20,917 nt of DNA from a virus, in the IMG/VR virus record IMGVR_UViG_3300009177_000132, positions 1-20,917 of that record; one strand, written 5' to 3'. Every line of letters begins with the position of its first letter. Positions within the stretch are counted from its first letter, which is position 1. This document shows positions 11,712 through 19,529 of the stretch, one piece after another. Below the pieces are notes generated by a model. That model did not search any database, was not told the origin of the DNA, and was given only the letters and a program-made list of their open reading frames with translations. A program made the position numbers and the translations under genes.

Positions 11712-11854
11712 GCTACGCCATCATCGCTGGTGTGATTTTCGCGTGGATCGTCACGCTTCTGTGGGCCGGTAAGGAAATAGCGGATGCACGGCGCTCCAAG
11801 AGAGTGCTGAGCCTCAAAGACGCACATGATTCCTTCTGGGGGGCCTTCAAGTAA
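11708..11854 (+). CDS. 48-residue membrane-anchored protein
   Basis: MSYAIIAGVIFAWIVTLLWA followed by GKEIADARRSKRVLSLKDAH and a short tail. One N-terminal hydrophobic helix and a basic cytoplasmic part. ATGA overlap with the previous gene and TAATG with the next. Not recognised. Confidence 0.6.
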   Translation: MSYAIIAGVIFAWIVTLLWAGKEIADARRSKRVLSLKDAHDSFWGAFK

Positions 11855-12033
11855 TGCCTGCGTTTCTTGAAAAAAAGCTCAAAAGCGAGTATGGCCAGCA
11901 TTCCTCGATCCCCTACAAGGTCATGAACTCTATCGGCGCGATGCGAGGGAATAAAGAAACCGCGAAGGGCCGTGCGATGGAAGCCAAGCACAAAGCCAAG
12001 ATCAACATTTCGGATTTGATGAAACGCAAATAA
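11854..12033 (+). CDS. 59-residue basic protein
   Basis: Starts MPAFLEKKLKSEYGQHSSIP. Rich in Lys, with YKVMNSIGAMRGNKETAKGR and EAKHKAK in the middle. Short basic proteins of this kind are common between terminase and portal genes in podovirus-like phages. DNA or RNA binding is likely from charge alone. The start shares a base with the preceding TAA. Function unknown. Confidence 0.65.
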   Translation: MPAFLEKKLKSEYGQHSSIPYKVMNSIGAMRGNKETAKGRAMEAKHKAKINISDLMKRK

Positions 12034-12045
12034 AGGAGCAACTAG

Positions 12046-13044
12046 ATGCCTGGATTTGGAGTACAGACCTCGGGCGGCACACTTCAGCCGCAAACTCTCG
12101 CCGCATTGAATGCAGTAGGTTCAGGCGTCTATCCGACACAGGGGAATATTTTCTTCGTCAGCCCCGGAACGGGCTCCGACCAAGGGGGTAATGGTTCGGT
12201 CGGGTCTCCATTTGCATCTATCGGGATGGCCTATGCCCTAGCCACCTCCGGGCAGAACGACATCATTTACCTGATGGCGCACTCGAATACCGCCAGCGCG
12301 ACCACCAACTACCTTTCAAGCGTGCTCACGTGGTCAAAGGATCTAGTCCACCTGATCGGCGTGAACGGCGGGCCTGCCATCGGCCAGCGCTCACGCATCT
12401 CGAATCTCGCCGGAACCGCTGCGATGGCTCCCATGGTGAACGTGACCGGCAACGGGTGCTTGTTCGCCAATCTGGAGTTCTTCCAGGGCACGCCGGGATC
12501 GGGAACAACGAGCATTTGCGTCCAGGTTACCGGCCAGCGCAATCACTTCGTCAACTGCCAGATCGCGGGAATGGGCGACCTGACCGCCGTGGCCGATGTC
12601 GCCGGGTCGCGGTCACTCAAGATTTCCGGCTCAGAAAACACCTTCGACGGCTGCACCATCGGGCTCACCACCACGCTCCGCGCCACCATGACCACCGAAG
12701 TCGAAATCTCGGCGGGCGCACGCAACCTGTTCCGTGGATGCGATTTCGAGACGTATACATCGCTTTCGACGTTCAAAATGGTTTCGATTGCCACCGGCTG
12801 CGACCGCTACATGAAGTTCCTGGATTGCAACTTTCTGGCGATTCAGAATATCACCTCGGCCGTCGCGCCCACCGGCGTGATCGGGATCACGACCATGAAC
12901 GGGCAGGTAGTGATGAAAAACCCCTACGTGTACGGCTTTGCGCAGATCGTCACCGCCGACAATGCCTACGTGCAGGTATTGGGACTCGATGGCACGGCGA
13001 CCGGCCATCTCATCGGAATCGCACAGGGAGTGGATGCGGCCTAA
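12046..13044 (+). CDS. Parallel beta-helix-like protein between terminase and portal
   Basis: 332 residues with AAAGGAGCAACTAG before the ATG. The N-terminal part (NIFFVSPGTGSDQGGNGSVG, then SPFASIGMAYALA) is the lead-in seen in right-handed beta-helix proteins. The rest repeats strands with Asn, Cys, Gly and Phe turns (GCLFANLEFFQG, NHFVNCQIAGMG, NTFDGCTIGLTT, NLFRGCDFET, MKFLDCNFLA), consistent with stacked coils of a pectin-lyase-like fold. No catalytic residues of a lyase can be named. Such proteins usually act as tailspikes, fibres or capsid decorations. The location inside the head module favours a virion surface role (inference). Confidence 0.65.
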   Translation: MPGFGVQTSGGTLQPQTLAALNAVGSGVYPTQGNIFFVSPGTGSDQGGNGSVGSPFASIGMAYALATSGQNDIIYLMAHSNTASATTNYLSSVLTWSKDLVHLIGVNGGPAIGQRSRISNLAGTAAMAPMVNVTGNGCLFANLEFFQGTPGSGTTSICVQVTGQRNHFVNCQIAGMGDLTAVADVAGSRSLKISGSENTFDGCTIGLTTTLRATMTTEVEISAGARNLFRGCDFETYTSLSTFKMVSIATGCDRYMKFLDCNFLAIQNITSAVAPTGVIGITTMNGQVVMKNPYVYGFAQIVTADNAYVQVLGLDGTATGHLIGIAQGVDAA

Positions 13045-13213
13045 TTCGGGATCGAAGCTCTGTGAGGGCGGGTGCGGGGCTACCGTATCCGCCAACAAGC
13101 GGAAGTGTCTGAAGTGCATCGATAGAGAAATTGACTTCCACATGAAGGTGGCGGCATTCAAAGGAGAATCCATTGGAATCGACCAAGAACACGCATATTC
13201 TGGTGACGCATAA
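13034..13213 (+). CDS. 59-residue zinc-ribbon protein
   Basis: MRPNSGSKLCEGGCGATVSA followed by NKRKCLKCIDREIDFH. The pairs CEGGC and CLKC can bind zinc. It overlaps the end of the beta-helix gene by 11 bases, with GGGAG just upstream, and its 3' end overlaps the next gene by 41 bases and carries that gene's ribosome binding site. Function unknown. Confidence 0.55.
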   Translation: MRPNSGSKLCEGGCGATVSANKRKCLKCIDREIDFHMKVAAFKGESIGIDQEHAYSGDA

Positions 13214-13526
13214 ATCGCAGCGGGCCTGCCTGCTGTTCCGTGCCGATACGGGCATTCTAGTGTGTATGCAGCAGCGCGAGGTTTGCGTCTATGGCGACAA
13301 CCCCAAAGACAAGAACTCCTATACCTTCATCGATGACAAGGCGGCTGCGGCGTGGCTCAAAGCCTATCCCGTGCTCGACCTGAAGAAACAGGGACGGGAA
13401 ACCGAAGCGCCCATGCTTGAGGAACGGGATGGGGAGGCACATGGTCTCTATGTGCCCGACGACTCGCTAGAACTGCCTGGATTCGGGCCGCATATGAGCC
13501 CGGTGGGGAAGAAATTCAGCAACTAA
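13173..13526 (+). CDS. Hypothetical protein with a TTG start
   Basis: 117 residues starting at TTG 13173, with AAAGGAG six bases upstream. No ATG lies near the beginning of the frame. The first 60 residues look like a beta-rich fold (THILVTHKSQRACLLFRADT), followed by a helix (DDKAAAAWLKAYPVLDL) and an acidic, probably disordered tail. The stop abuts the portal ATG directly. No family is recognised; co-transcription with the portal suggests a head role. Confidence 0.65.
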   Translation: MESTKNTHILVTHKSQRACLLFRADTGILVCMQQREVCVYGDNPKDKNSYTFIDDKAAAAWLKAYPVLDLKKQGRETEAPMLEERDGEAHGLYVPDDSLELPGFGPHMSPVGKKFSN

Positions 13527-15731
13527 ATGGGGTCGATCCCTAAGAAAGACTTACCGCGCTTCGTTCGGGCCTGCTACGACGCCTCGCGCAAGTCGGGCGA
13601 GGATAACCGCAGGGCCGAAAAAGAACGCCTGGAGTTCTACATCGGGGAGCAATGGCGTGGAGAAGAAAAAAGCAAGCGCAAGTCTCAGGGACGGCCCTTC
13701 CTCGTCGTCAACAAGTGCAAGCCCGCCGTTGATCAGATCGAAGGGGACATACGTCTTAACCCTCCGGGACCCCAATGTCATCCGGTGGGATCGGGTGCTG
13801 ACACAGATACCGCAGATATCATCGAGGGGCTCATACGTGAGTGTGAGTACCGATCTGGCGCTAAGACTGCATACTCCACCGCAGGCAAATATGCCGCTGC
13901 GTCGGGTTACGGAGTGCTTGAACTTGCGACGGAGTATAGCGGGGAGCGCGATTTCGGCCAGCAGCTAGTCATTCAATCGGTCGAAGATCCCAACTGCGTC
14001 TTTTTCGATGCCACCTCCCGCATGGCGAACCGCCAGGACGCGGGCCATGCCGGGAAACTCAAGATGTACAACGAGGTGGATTACATTGCGGCGTTCGGGA
14101 AGAACCGCAAAGTGCTCCAGAAGCGCGGCCTGGGCAACGCTATCGGCTGGATGCAGGACGCCATCGGCACACCGGGCGAAATGGCGCAGATCAACGAATG
14201 GACAGGCTCAGGCAAAGGGCCGTTTTACGTCTGCGAGTTCTACATGGTCGAAATCGACCCGATCAAGCTCCAGATGTACCGTTCGGCCTCGGGCGCGGAA
14301 ATCGCGTTTTTCGAGGATGAGAAGATTCCTGCTGGATTCCGCCCGCTGACCGATCCGGACGATGAAAAGCGCTACACGCGCATGGTTCCCCGGCGCAAGA
14401 TCAAGAAATACGTGGTCGATGCGCTCGAAGTACTCGATGAAACCGAGTGGCTGGGCACGCTGATCCCGCTTTTCCCGGTCCTAGGCCCCGAGGTCTATAT
14501 CGATGGCAAGCTGCACCGGCTTTCGCTGATTGCGGGCGCAATTGACGGGCAGCGGGGACTCAATTACGCAGCGACCACGGCGGCGGAAACGATGGGCTCG
14601 ATGTCGCGTGCCCCTTGGATCGGGCCTACCGGCACGTTTGACGATCCCCGCTGGAAAGACGCGAATACCGAGATGTACGCCTATCTCGAATACAAGCCGG
14701 TTTTCGTCACCGATGAGGTCACTGGAGCCCAGCAGCTAGCGCCGCCGCCGACGAAAAACATGTTCGAGGCCGCGATTCAGTGGATGATCGGCCTGGGATC
14801 GTGGTTTTCTGACCACATCAAGGCCACGACCAACATCTACGATCCTTCGCTCGGCCAGCAAAAAGGCGATCAGTCAGGGAAAGCTATCGAACAGTTACGA
14901 TCTGAGTCTAACGTTGGCAACTTTAGCTATTCGGACAACCTGCATCGCGCCGTCGAGGTCCTGTATGGCGAGATGTGCTGCATTTTCCCCAAGATTCTCG
15001 ATGGGCAGAGAGTCGTTACCATCGTCAAGCCCGATACGCAGCATGAACTAGTCGAAATCAACCGGGATTTCCCCGGAGACGGCATCGACCCAAAAACCGG
15101 CAAAAAGGGCAAGGCCAACAATATCTGCATCGGGGAGTATTCGGTGCGCGTGACGGTCGGCCCGAGCTATGAAACCCGCAATGAGCAGGCTATTGCGCAA
15201 TTCACCGAGTTCATGAAGATTGACCCGCAGATCGTGCAGGCCCCCGGCGTAGCGGGTAAAGCCCTGCGCTGGATCGGGCAGGGGAATCCGCAGATCGAGG
15301 CGATTGCCGATATTCTGGACCCGAAACCGGGTGCCGATGTTACGCCGCAGCAGCAACAGCAGCAATTGATGCAGCTACAGCAGCAGAATCAGCAGTTGAT
15401 GCAGGCCGCGCAACGGCTGGCCAACGAACTGAAATCGAAACTGCCCGAAATCGAGTACAAAAAGTGGTCCGACATGCTCAAGGCCGCTACGCAGATCCGC
15501 GTGGCTGAGATTTCGGCCTCAAAGGATTTGGACAACGAAGCGGCGAACCGCGAGGCGGAACTGCTCGAAACCTTGCTAGGGATGGCTCACGAGCATGGGA
15601 TGCAGAAAGAAGAGCACGATCATGCGCAGGCCACACAGCAGGCCCAGCAGGAACACGAAGCCGCCAGCCAGGTAAGCGACCAAGCGGCACAAGCGCAGCA
15701 GGCCGAAGCATCACAGGGGGAAACGGAATGA
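13527..15731 (+). CDS. P22-type portal protein
   Basis: 734 residues, close to the 725 of P22 gp1. The N-terminal region (RAEKERLEFYIGEQWRGEEK, then RPFLVVNKCKPAVDQIEGDI) is the characteristic beginning of this portal family. It continues with VEDPNCVFFDATSR and the long alpha/beta body. Near residues 605-635 there is a Gln-rich coiled coil (PQQQQQQLMQLQQQNQQLMQ), and the C-terminus is again Gln/Ala/Glu-rich, like the P22 barrel helices. Twelve subunits form the channel for DNA entry and exit at one vertex. The ATG directly follows the previous stop and there is no strong ribosome site, so translation may be coupled. Confidence 0.92.
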   Translation: MGSIPKKDLPRFVRACYDASRKSGEDNRRAEKERLEFYIGEQWRGEEKSKRKSQGRPFLVVNKCKPAVDQIEGDIRLNPPGPQCHPVGSGADTDTADIIEGLIRECEYRSGAKTAYSTAGKYAAASGYGVLELATEYSGERDFGQQLVIQSVEDPNCVFFDATSRMANRQDAGHAGKLKMYNEVDYIAAFGKNRKVLQKRGLGNAIGWMQDAIGTPGEMAQINEWTGSGKGPFYVCEFYMVEIDPIKLQMYRSASGAEIAFFEDEKIPAGFRPLTDPDDEKRYTRMVPRRKIKKYVVDALEVLDETEWLGTLIPLFPVLGPEVYIDGKLHRLSLIAGAIDGQRGLNYAATTAAETMGSMSRAPWIGPTGTFDDPRWKDANTEMYAYLEYKPVFVTDEVTGAQQLAPPPTKNMFEAAIQWMIGLGSWFSDHIKATTNIYDPSLGQQKGDQSGKAIEQLRSESNVGNFSYSDNLHRAVEVLYGEMCCIFPKILDGQRVVTIVKPDTQHELVEINRDFPGDGIDPKTGKKGKANNICIGEYSVRVTVGPSYETRNEQAIAQFTEFMKIDPQIVQAPGVAGKALRWIGQGNPQIEAIADILDPKPGADVTPQQQQQQLMQLQQQNQQLMQAAQRLANELKSKLPEIEYKKWSDMLKAATQIRVAEISASKDLDNEAANREAELLETLLGMAHEHGMQKEEHDHAQATQQAQQEHEAASQVSDQAAQAQQAEASQGETE

Positions 15732-15994
15732 CGAAATCAGACACGGATTGCGAGACTGTACGACTAGCCTTCAATATGGCCGGTCTGACAAGGCCGGGAG
15801 AGGTGCCATCATCCGATGATTTTCTTATGGCGTTGAAAATACTGCACAGGTGTCCTGCTGAGGTAGACGGAGCAGCGTGGCTGGCCGCTCAGGTCATGCC
15901 CATGTATGGTATGGTCAGGCCGATAAACCAGATGCCTCCTATCGTGGCCCAATTTTATAATGGGCCAGTGGATCACATGGAGGGAATTTTCTAA
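15728..15994 (+). CDS. Small hypothetical protein between portal and scaffold
   Basis: 88 residues, starting MTKSDTDCETVRLAFNMAGL, ATGA overlap with the portal and AGGGGGAAA upstream. Mixed helix and loop with a Met- and Pro-rich end (PMYGMVRPINQMPPIVAQFY). No domain is recognised. TAATG overlap with the scaffold gene. Possibly a head-assembly accessory factor. Confidence 0.7.
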   Translation: MTKSDTDCETVRLAFNMAGLTRPGEVPSSDDFLMALKILHRCPAEVDGAAWLAAQVMPMYGMVRPINQMPPIVAQFYNGPVDHMEGIF

Positions 15995-16995
15995 TGGCTG
16001 ACACGCAAACCGAAACACCGAAATTCGATCCCATAGCCTATCAAAAGCAGGCGAACGAGCAGGAGCAGGCGCACCGTAATGGAAAACCGCTGGAGCCGCC
16101 CGTTGCCGAGAAGCCCAAAGAGCCGGAAAAGCCCAAGGAGGCCGCAGGCGAGGAAACGGACACCGAAAAGGAGCGCCGTATCTCGCGCTCTGACCGGCGC
16201 AGGCTCAAGGCATTTGAGGAAGCCGCCGAATGGAAGGGCAAGGCTGAAGCCCTCCAATCAATTGTTGATAGACTAGGGGGCAACAAATCCGAAGCCGCAC
16301 CTCCGAGCGGTCAGGACGATCCCGAGCCCTTGCGCACGGCGTACTCCTCGGACGCGGACTACAACCGTGCGCTGGGGCGCTGGGATGCCCGCCAGGAAGC
16401 CAAGAAAGAAGTAAGCGCTGTCCGTGAGGAAGCCACAGCCAAAGAGCAGCGCGAACAGTGGGAATCGCACCTGCGCGCCATGAGCGCCAAAGCGCAGGAA
16501 GACATTAAGCAGTTCAAGGATTGGGATGAGGTAGCCAAGGCAGCCGCCGAATCCGAGGATGCGATTGAGTGGTTTCCTGACCAGCACCCGACGCTCATGG
16601 GACTGATCGCTTCGAGCGATATTCAGGCGACCGTGACATATCATTTCGCCAAGCATCCCGAGGAGCTTCAGCGGATGCTGGAGATGTCGAAAGACCCCCA
16701 AGCGCAGATCCGTGCCTTCGCAAGACTTGAAGGACGCATTGAAAAGTTGTATAGTTCAGAAGAACCTAAAAAGGAAGTGGCCGCGCAAGCCGTAGAGGAA
16801 ACTCTTAAAGACCGCACGCACCCCGCAGAGGCGCAAGCCGGGCGGAACTCAGCCGTGAGAGATTCCGGCAAACCGAGGCCATCAACGGAAGTTGCTGCTC
16901 GGGGAGGTTCCGCACCACCCGGAGATATCCGCATAGGATCACCCGAGTGGCACAGGCGGGAGAACGAGCGCGAGCGCGAAATGCGCGGGCGCTGA
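15994..16995 (+). CDS. Capsid scaffolding protein (putative)
   Basis: 333 residues with GGAGGG upstream. It is highly charged, helical and low in hydrophobic residues. There is a Lys/Glu/Pro-rich start (AEKPKEPEKPKEAAGEETDT), long helices in the middle, then a disordered Pro/Ser stretch and a basic end (RRENEREREMRGR) like the coat-binding tail of P22 gp8. P22 gp8 is 303 residues. Position between portal and coat is exactly that of a scaffold, which drives procapsid assembly and then leaves. Assigned from composition and position rather than from strong motifs. Confidence 0.8.
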   Translation: MADTQTETPKFDPIAYQKQANEQEQAHRNGKPLEPPVAEKPKEPEKPKEAAGEETDTEKERRISRSDRRRLKAFEEAAEWKGKAEALQSIVDRLGGNKSEAAPPSGQDDPEPLRTAYSSDADYNRALGRWDARQEAKKEVSAVREEATAKEQREQWESHLRAMSAKAQEDIKQFKDWDEVAKAAAESEDAIEWFPDQHPTLMGLIASSDIQATVTYHFAKHPEELQRMLEMSKDPQAQIRAFARLEGRIEKLYSSEEPKKEVAAQAVEETLKDRTHPAEAQAGRNSAVRDSGKPRPSTEVAARGGSAPPGDIRIGSPEWHRRENEREREMRGR

Positions 16996-17041
16996 TCCCT
17001 AAAGCGCTGATTTCCCTAGAGCCCCGGTAATCCTTTAACCG
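16989..17041 (+). repeat. Direct repeats and hairpin before the coat gene
   Basis: GCGCTGATCCCT (16989-17000) is repeated as GCGCTGATTTCCCT (17004-17017), the first copy covering the scaffold stop. A CGGT/ACCG hairpin (17025-17041) follows just before the GAGGTGAGGGA site. It could tune coat expression over scaffold; no terminator T-run. Confidence 0.4.
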
Positions 17042-17051
17042 AGGTGAGGGA

Positions 17052-18290
17052 ATGCCCATCAATTCAGTTCCAGTAAGACTGGAAGTGACGGCTGAGGCTC
17101 TGCGCATGCTGTACAACAATCTAGCGATCATTCGCTCGATTGGGCGCGAGCACCAGACGTATTTCCAGCAGAGCACTCCCATTGGGACAACGCTCCAGAT
17201 TAAACGCCCGTGGCGTCCGCAGGGACGGCAAGGGCAAGCCTTCCAGCCCGAACCCATCGTTCAGACCACCGTGCCGCTGTCGATTTCCTACTGGCGCGGC
17301 GGGGACTTTATCTACAACGACACCGATGAAGCCTTGTTTCTGGACATGCCGAGGTTCAAGGAAGAATATATCCGCCCGATGGCGCTGATGATCGCTAATC
17401 AGATCGACGCGGATGCGGCGGCGTTCATTCAGGCGACGGCTCCGAACTTCGTCGGAACTCCCGGCGTGCTGCCGACATCGACGGCGACCTACAATCAGGC
17501 GCGCACCAGCTTGAACAAGCTGCTCGCTCCCGACCCGGACCGTTCCGTGATCTGGACCTCGGACTATGAGCAGAACATGGTCGGACAAAACCAAACTCTG
17601 TTCAACCCCGGTGACATTATCGGGAAAGAGTTCCTGACTGGCAAGGTAGGGCGCTACGCAGGCTTCGACATGATGCGGGATGAGCAGATTCCGGCCTTTA
17701 CGGTCGGAACCTACGCGGGTACTCCGCTGGTGAATGGCGCAAATCAAGCCGGTACCAGCCTGGTTACCGATGGCTGGACATCCTCCAGCTTGGCGCTGAA
17801 TCCCGGTGACCGCTTCACCATCGCGGGCGTCTACAAAGTCAACCCCTCGGGCCTCCATACCGCCTACACCGGGACGCAGAACCTCTTGCAGTTCGTCATC
17901 ACGCAATCGGTGACGGATTCGACCGGAGCGGCAACGCTTCAGTTTTATCCGCCGCTGATCCCCTCGGGCCAGTTCCAGAATGCCTCCAATTCGCCTGCTG
18001 ATAACGCGGCGATCACGGTAGTCGGATCGACCGGCCAGCAGGTCAATACGGCCTTCTACTTCCAGAAGGACGCCTACACCGCCGCATTCATCAAGTTGCA
18101 CCGGCCTTCAAACGTCGAATGCGAAGTGATGGGCGGCGCGGAAGATGGCGCACCGGGCATCTACATCCGTAGCATCCGGCAGTGGCAATCGAGCGGCCCC
18201 TACCAGGGCTATGAAACCGAAAGGATGGACGTGATCTACGGCTTTGCCGCGCAGTATGCGGACTACATGGCCGGTGTGATCTACGGCTAA
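17052..18290 (+). CDS. Major capsid protein, P22 coat type (HK97 fold)
   Basis: 412 residues; P22 gp5 has 430. It has the N-terminal helix and strands of that family (LEVTAEALRMLYNNLAIIRS, then IKRPWRP), the stretch IYNDTDEALFLDMPRFKEEY, the LNPGDRFTIAGVYKVNPSG segment of the inserted beta-barrel region, and the ending YGFAAQYADYMAGVIYG. GAGGTGAGGGA precedes the ATG. It should form the icosahedral shell around the scaffold. The neighbours portal, scaffold and gp4-like connector are in P22 order. Confidence 0.9.
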   Translation: MPINSVPVRLEVTAEALRMLYNNLAIIRSIGREHQTYFQQSTPIGTTLQIKRPWRPQGRQGQAFQPEPIVQTTVPLSISYWRGGDFIYNDTDEALFLDMPRFKEEYIRPMALMIANQIDADAAAFIQATAPNFVGTPGVLPTSTATYNQARTSLNKLLAPDPDRSVIWTSDYEQNMVGQNQTLFNPGDIIGKEFLTGKVGRYAGFDMMRDEQIPAFTVGTYAGTPLVNGANQAGTSLVTDGWTSSSLALNPGDRFTIAGVYKVNPSGLHTAYTGTQNLLQFVITQSVTDSTGAATLQFYPPLIPSGQFQNASNSPADNAAITVVGSTGQQVNTAFYFQKDAYTAAFIKLHRPSNVECEVMGGAEDGAPGIYIRSIRQWQSSGPYQGYETERMDVIYGFAAQYADYMAGVIYG

Positions 18291-18301
18291 AGGAGCCTAT
18301 T

Positions 18302-19000
18302 ATGAGCACAGCCTTAACTTCAACGACTCTTGCAGCCGCACTCTCGAATCAGTCCAGCCAGCTAACCGTTGCCTCGGGCTCGGGCATCTATGCCCCGTCC
18401 AACGGCGGCATCTCGCAGAAGCTCTATGTGATCAACCCCGAAACCGTGCGGGGCGAACTCATGGACGTAACCGCAATCAATGGGGTAGCCGTCAGCGTGT
18501 CCCGCTTGGCGCTGTTCCGTCAGGCGTTCATAAGCGGGGCTTACGTCATCATCGGCCAGTCTCCGGGGAACGAAGCGATTGGGCTCGGCCCGTCGTTCTT
18601 CGAGTACGATCCGGTGGGAGCGGTCACGGCAGTCAACGTGCCGATTACCCCCTGGATCAACGTCACCAACGGCAACCAGTGGCTGCGGTCGGTCGATGGC
18701 CTCTGGATTCCCGGATTCGGGAACAACACCCAGCCAGCGGGACTTAGCGCGACAGTGGCATCGGTAGCGGGCGCAACCCTGCCATCCGGCCCCCTGTTCC
18801 ACGTCACCGGCACCAACGCCATTACGGGCTGGACGCTCCCGGTGGGCTTTACGGGCGGATCGTTTACGGTCATCCCGGATGGCAATTTCACCTGGACTAC
18901 GGCGGGCAATATCGCGCTCGCTGGCACGGCGGTTACCGGACGGAATCTCACGTTTACGTGGGACTCGAACGCCGGTAAATTTACGCCTTCGTACGTTTAG
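18302..19000 (+). CDS. Putative head-surface (decoration) or fibre-like protein
   Basis: 232 residues with AAAGGAG seven bases upstream. The N-terminal half is a beta domain (LTSTTLAAALSNQSSQLTVA, then YVINPETVRGELMDV) as in small phage surface proteins. The second half is rich in Gly, Thr, Ala and aromatic residues (GLSATVASVAGATLPSG, GGSFTVIPDGNFTWTTAGNI), consistent with an immunoglobulin-like or jellyroll surface fold. It immediately follows the coat gene, the usual place for decoration proteins. No exact family is named. Confidence 0.6.
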   Translation: MSTALTSTTLAAALSNQSSQLTVASGSGIYAPSNGGISQKLYVINPETVRGELMDVTAINGVAVSVSRLALFRQAFISGAYVIIGQSPGNEAIGLGPSFFEYDPVGAVTAVNVPITPWINVTNGNQWLRSVDGLWIPGFGNNTQPAGLSATVASVAGATLPSGPLFHVTGTNAITGWTLPVGFTGGSFTVIPDGNFTWTTAGNIALAGTAVTGRNLTFTWDSNAGKFTPSYV

Positions 19001-19010
19001 AATCAACAAC

Positions 19011-19454
19011 TTAGCGATTCTTCCATGCGCGACCGTGCTTAATATGAAAGATCAAACCTTGGCTAACGCCGAACTCATCCGCCAAGGCTTGGCCGGTCGT
19101 GTATGGAAGGCGCTGACGTATCTGGGCAACCGCTTCCTGGGTCAACTTGCTCCATTTTCGGCCCTTGTTGCGCATGTCTTCGTTGTTGTCGGCAAGCGTT
19201 CCAAGGAAAAGATGGTCTATCCGCACGCACGCCGGGTTGTCGCAGCGATGAAGGACATTCAGTATGGGATACGATCCATGATGGAGTTTCCAAGCAACGC
19301 GATGGGCGCATTGGGTCCGCCCCTCTCCGTCGTTGATCTTTCCGTATCCCTTGGGGAGCTTGGCTCCGGTCCAAATCCAGCACTCTCCAGACTTATCGAC
19401 CTTGGGCCAAAATCTGACTTCCAGGGGGCCGTGAATGTGCTTGCTATGGGGCAT
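19011..19454 (-). CDS. HNH homing-like endonuclease on the opposite strand
   Basis: 147 residues from the ATG at 19454, starting MPHSKHIHGPLEVRFWPKVD; the frame itself opens back to 19544. CWIWTGA (25-31) and VLHRCDNPACVRIDHLF (67-83), followed by the GTLADNNEDMRNKGR segment, are the motifs of phage HNH_3-type homing endonucleases, with His and Cys ligands in place. The C-terminal 45 residues (LTQEAVAQIRQRLPYTT, then ADEFGVSQGLIFHIKHG) form a helix-turn-helix for target binding. It lies between two rightward head genes in antisense, ending ten bases from the stop of the upstream gene. A free-standing selfish gene inserted in an intergenic gap. Confidence 0.82.
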   Translation of the reverse strand: MPHSKHIHGPLEVRFWPKVDKSGECWIWTGAKLPKGYGKINDGEGRTQCAHRVAWKLHHGSYPILNVLHRCDNPACVRIDHLFLGTLADNNEDMRNKGRKWSKLTQEAVAQIRQRLPYTTGQALADEFGVSQGLIFHIKHGRAWKNR

Positions 19455-19494
19455 ACGTAACGATACCACATGCGCGTTATTCAAGTACCGAGAG

Positions 19495-19503
19495 AATATA
19501 GCA
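19495..19503 (-). promoter_or_regulatory. Extended -10 promoter for the antisense HNH gene
   Basis: On the minus strand TGCTATATT, a TGn-TATATT extended -10 with five of six matches, about 40 bases upstream of the HNH ATG. No good -35 is seen. It gives the gene transcription independent of the late operon. Confidence 0.4.
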
Positions 19504-19529
19504 GAAATCCGCAAAGGGAGGACGAAGAT

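Noticed and set aside
12330-13112. 260-residue plus-strand frame over the beta-helix gene
   Set aside because: Extremely Arg/His-rich and typical of an out-of-frame shadow; the beta-helix frame has the ribosome site and repeat structure.
15343-15405. CAG-rich repeat in the portal gene as a possible microsatellite
   Set aside because: It encodes a Gln-rich coiled coil common in portal barrels, with mixed codons, so it is a protein feature rather than a DNA repeat.
17121-18101. Long 326-residue minus-strand frame
   Set aside because: A shadow of the coat gene caused by its codon bias; rich in Arg, with no start signal.
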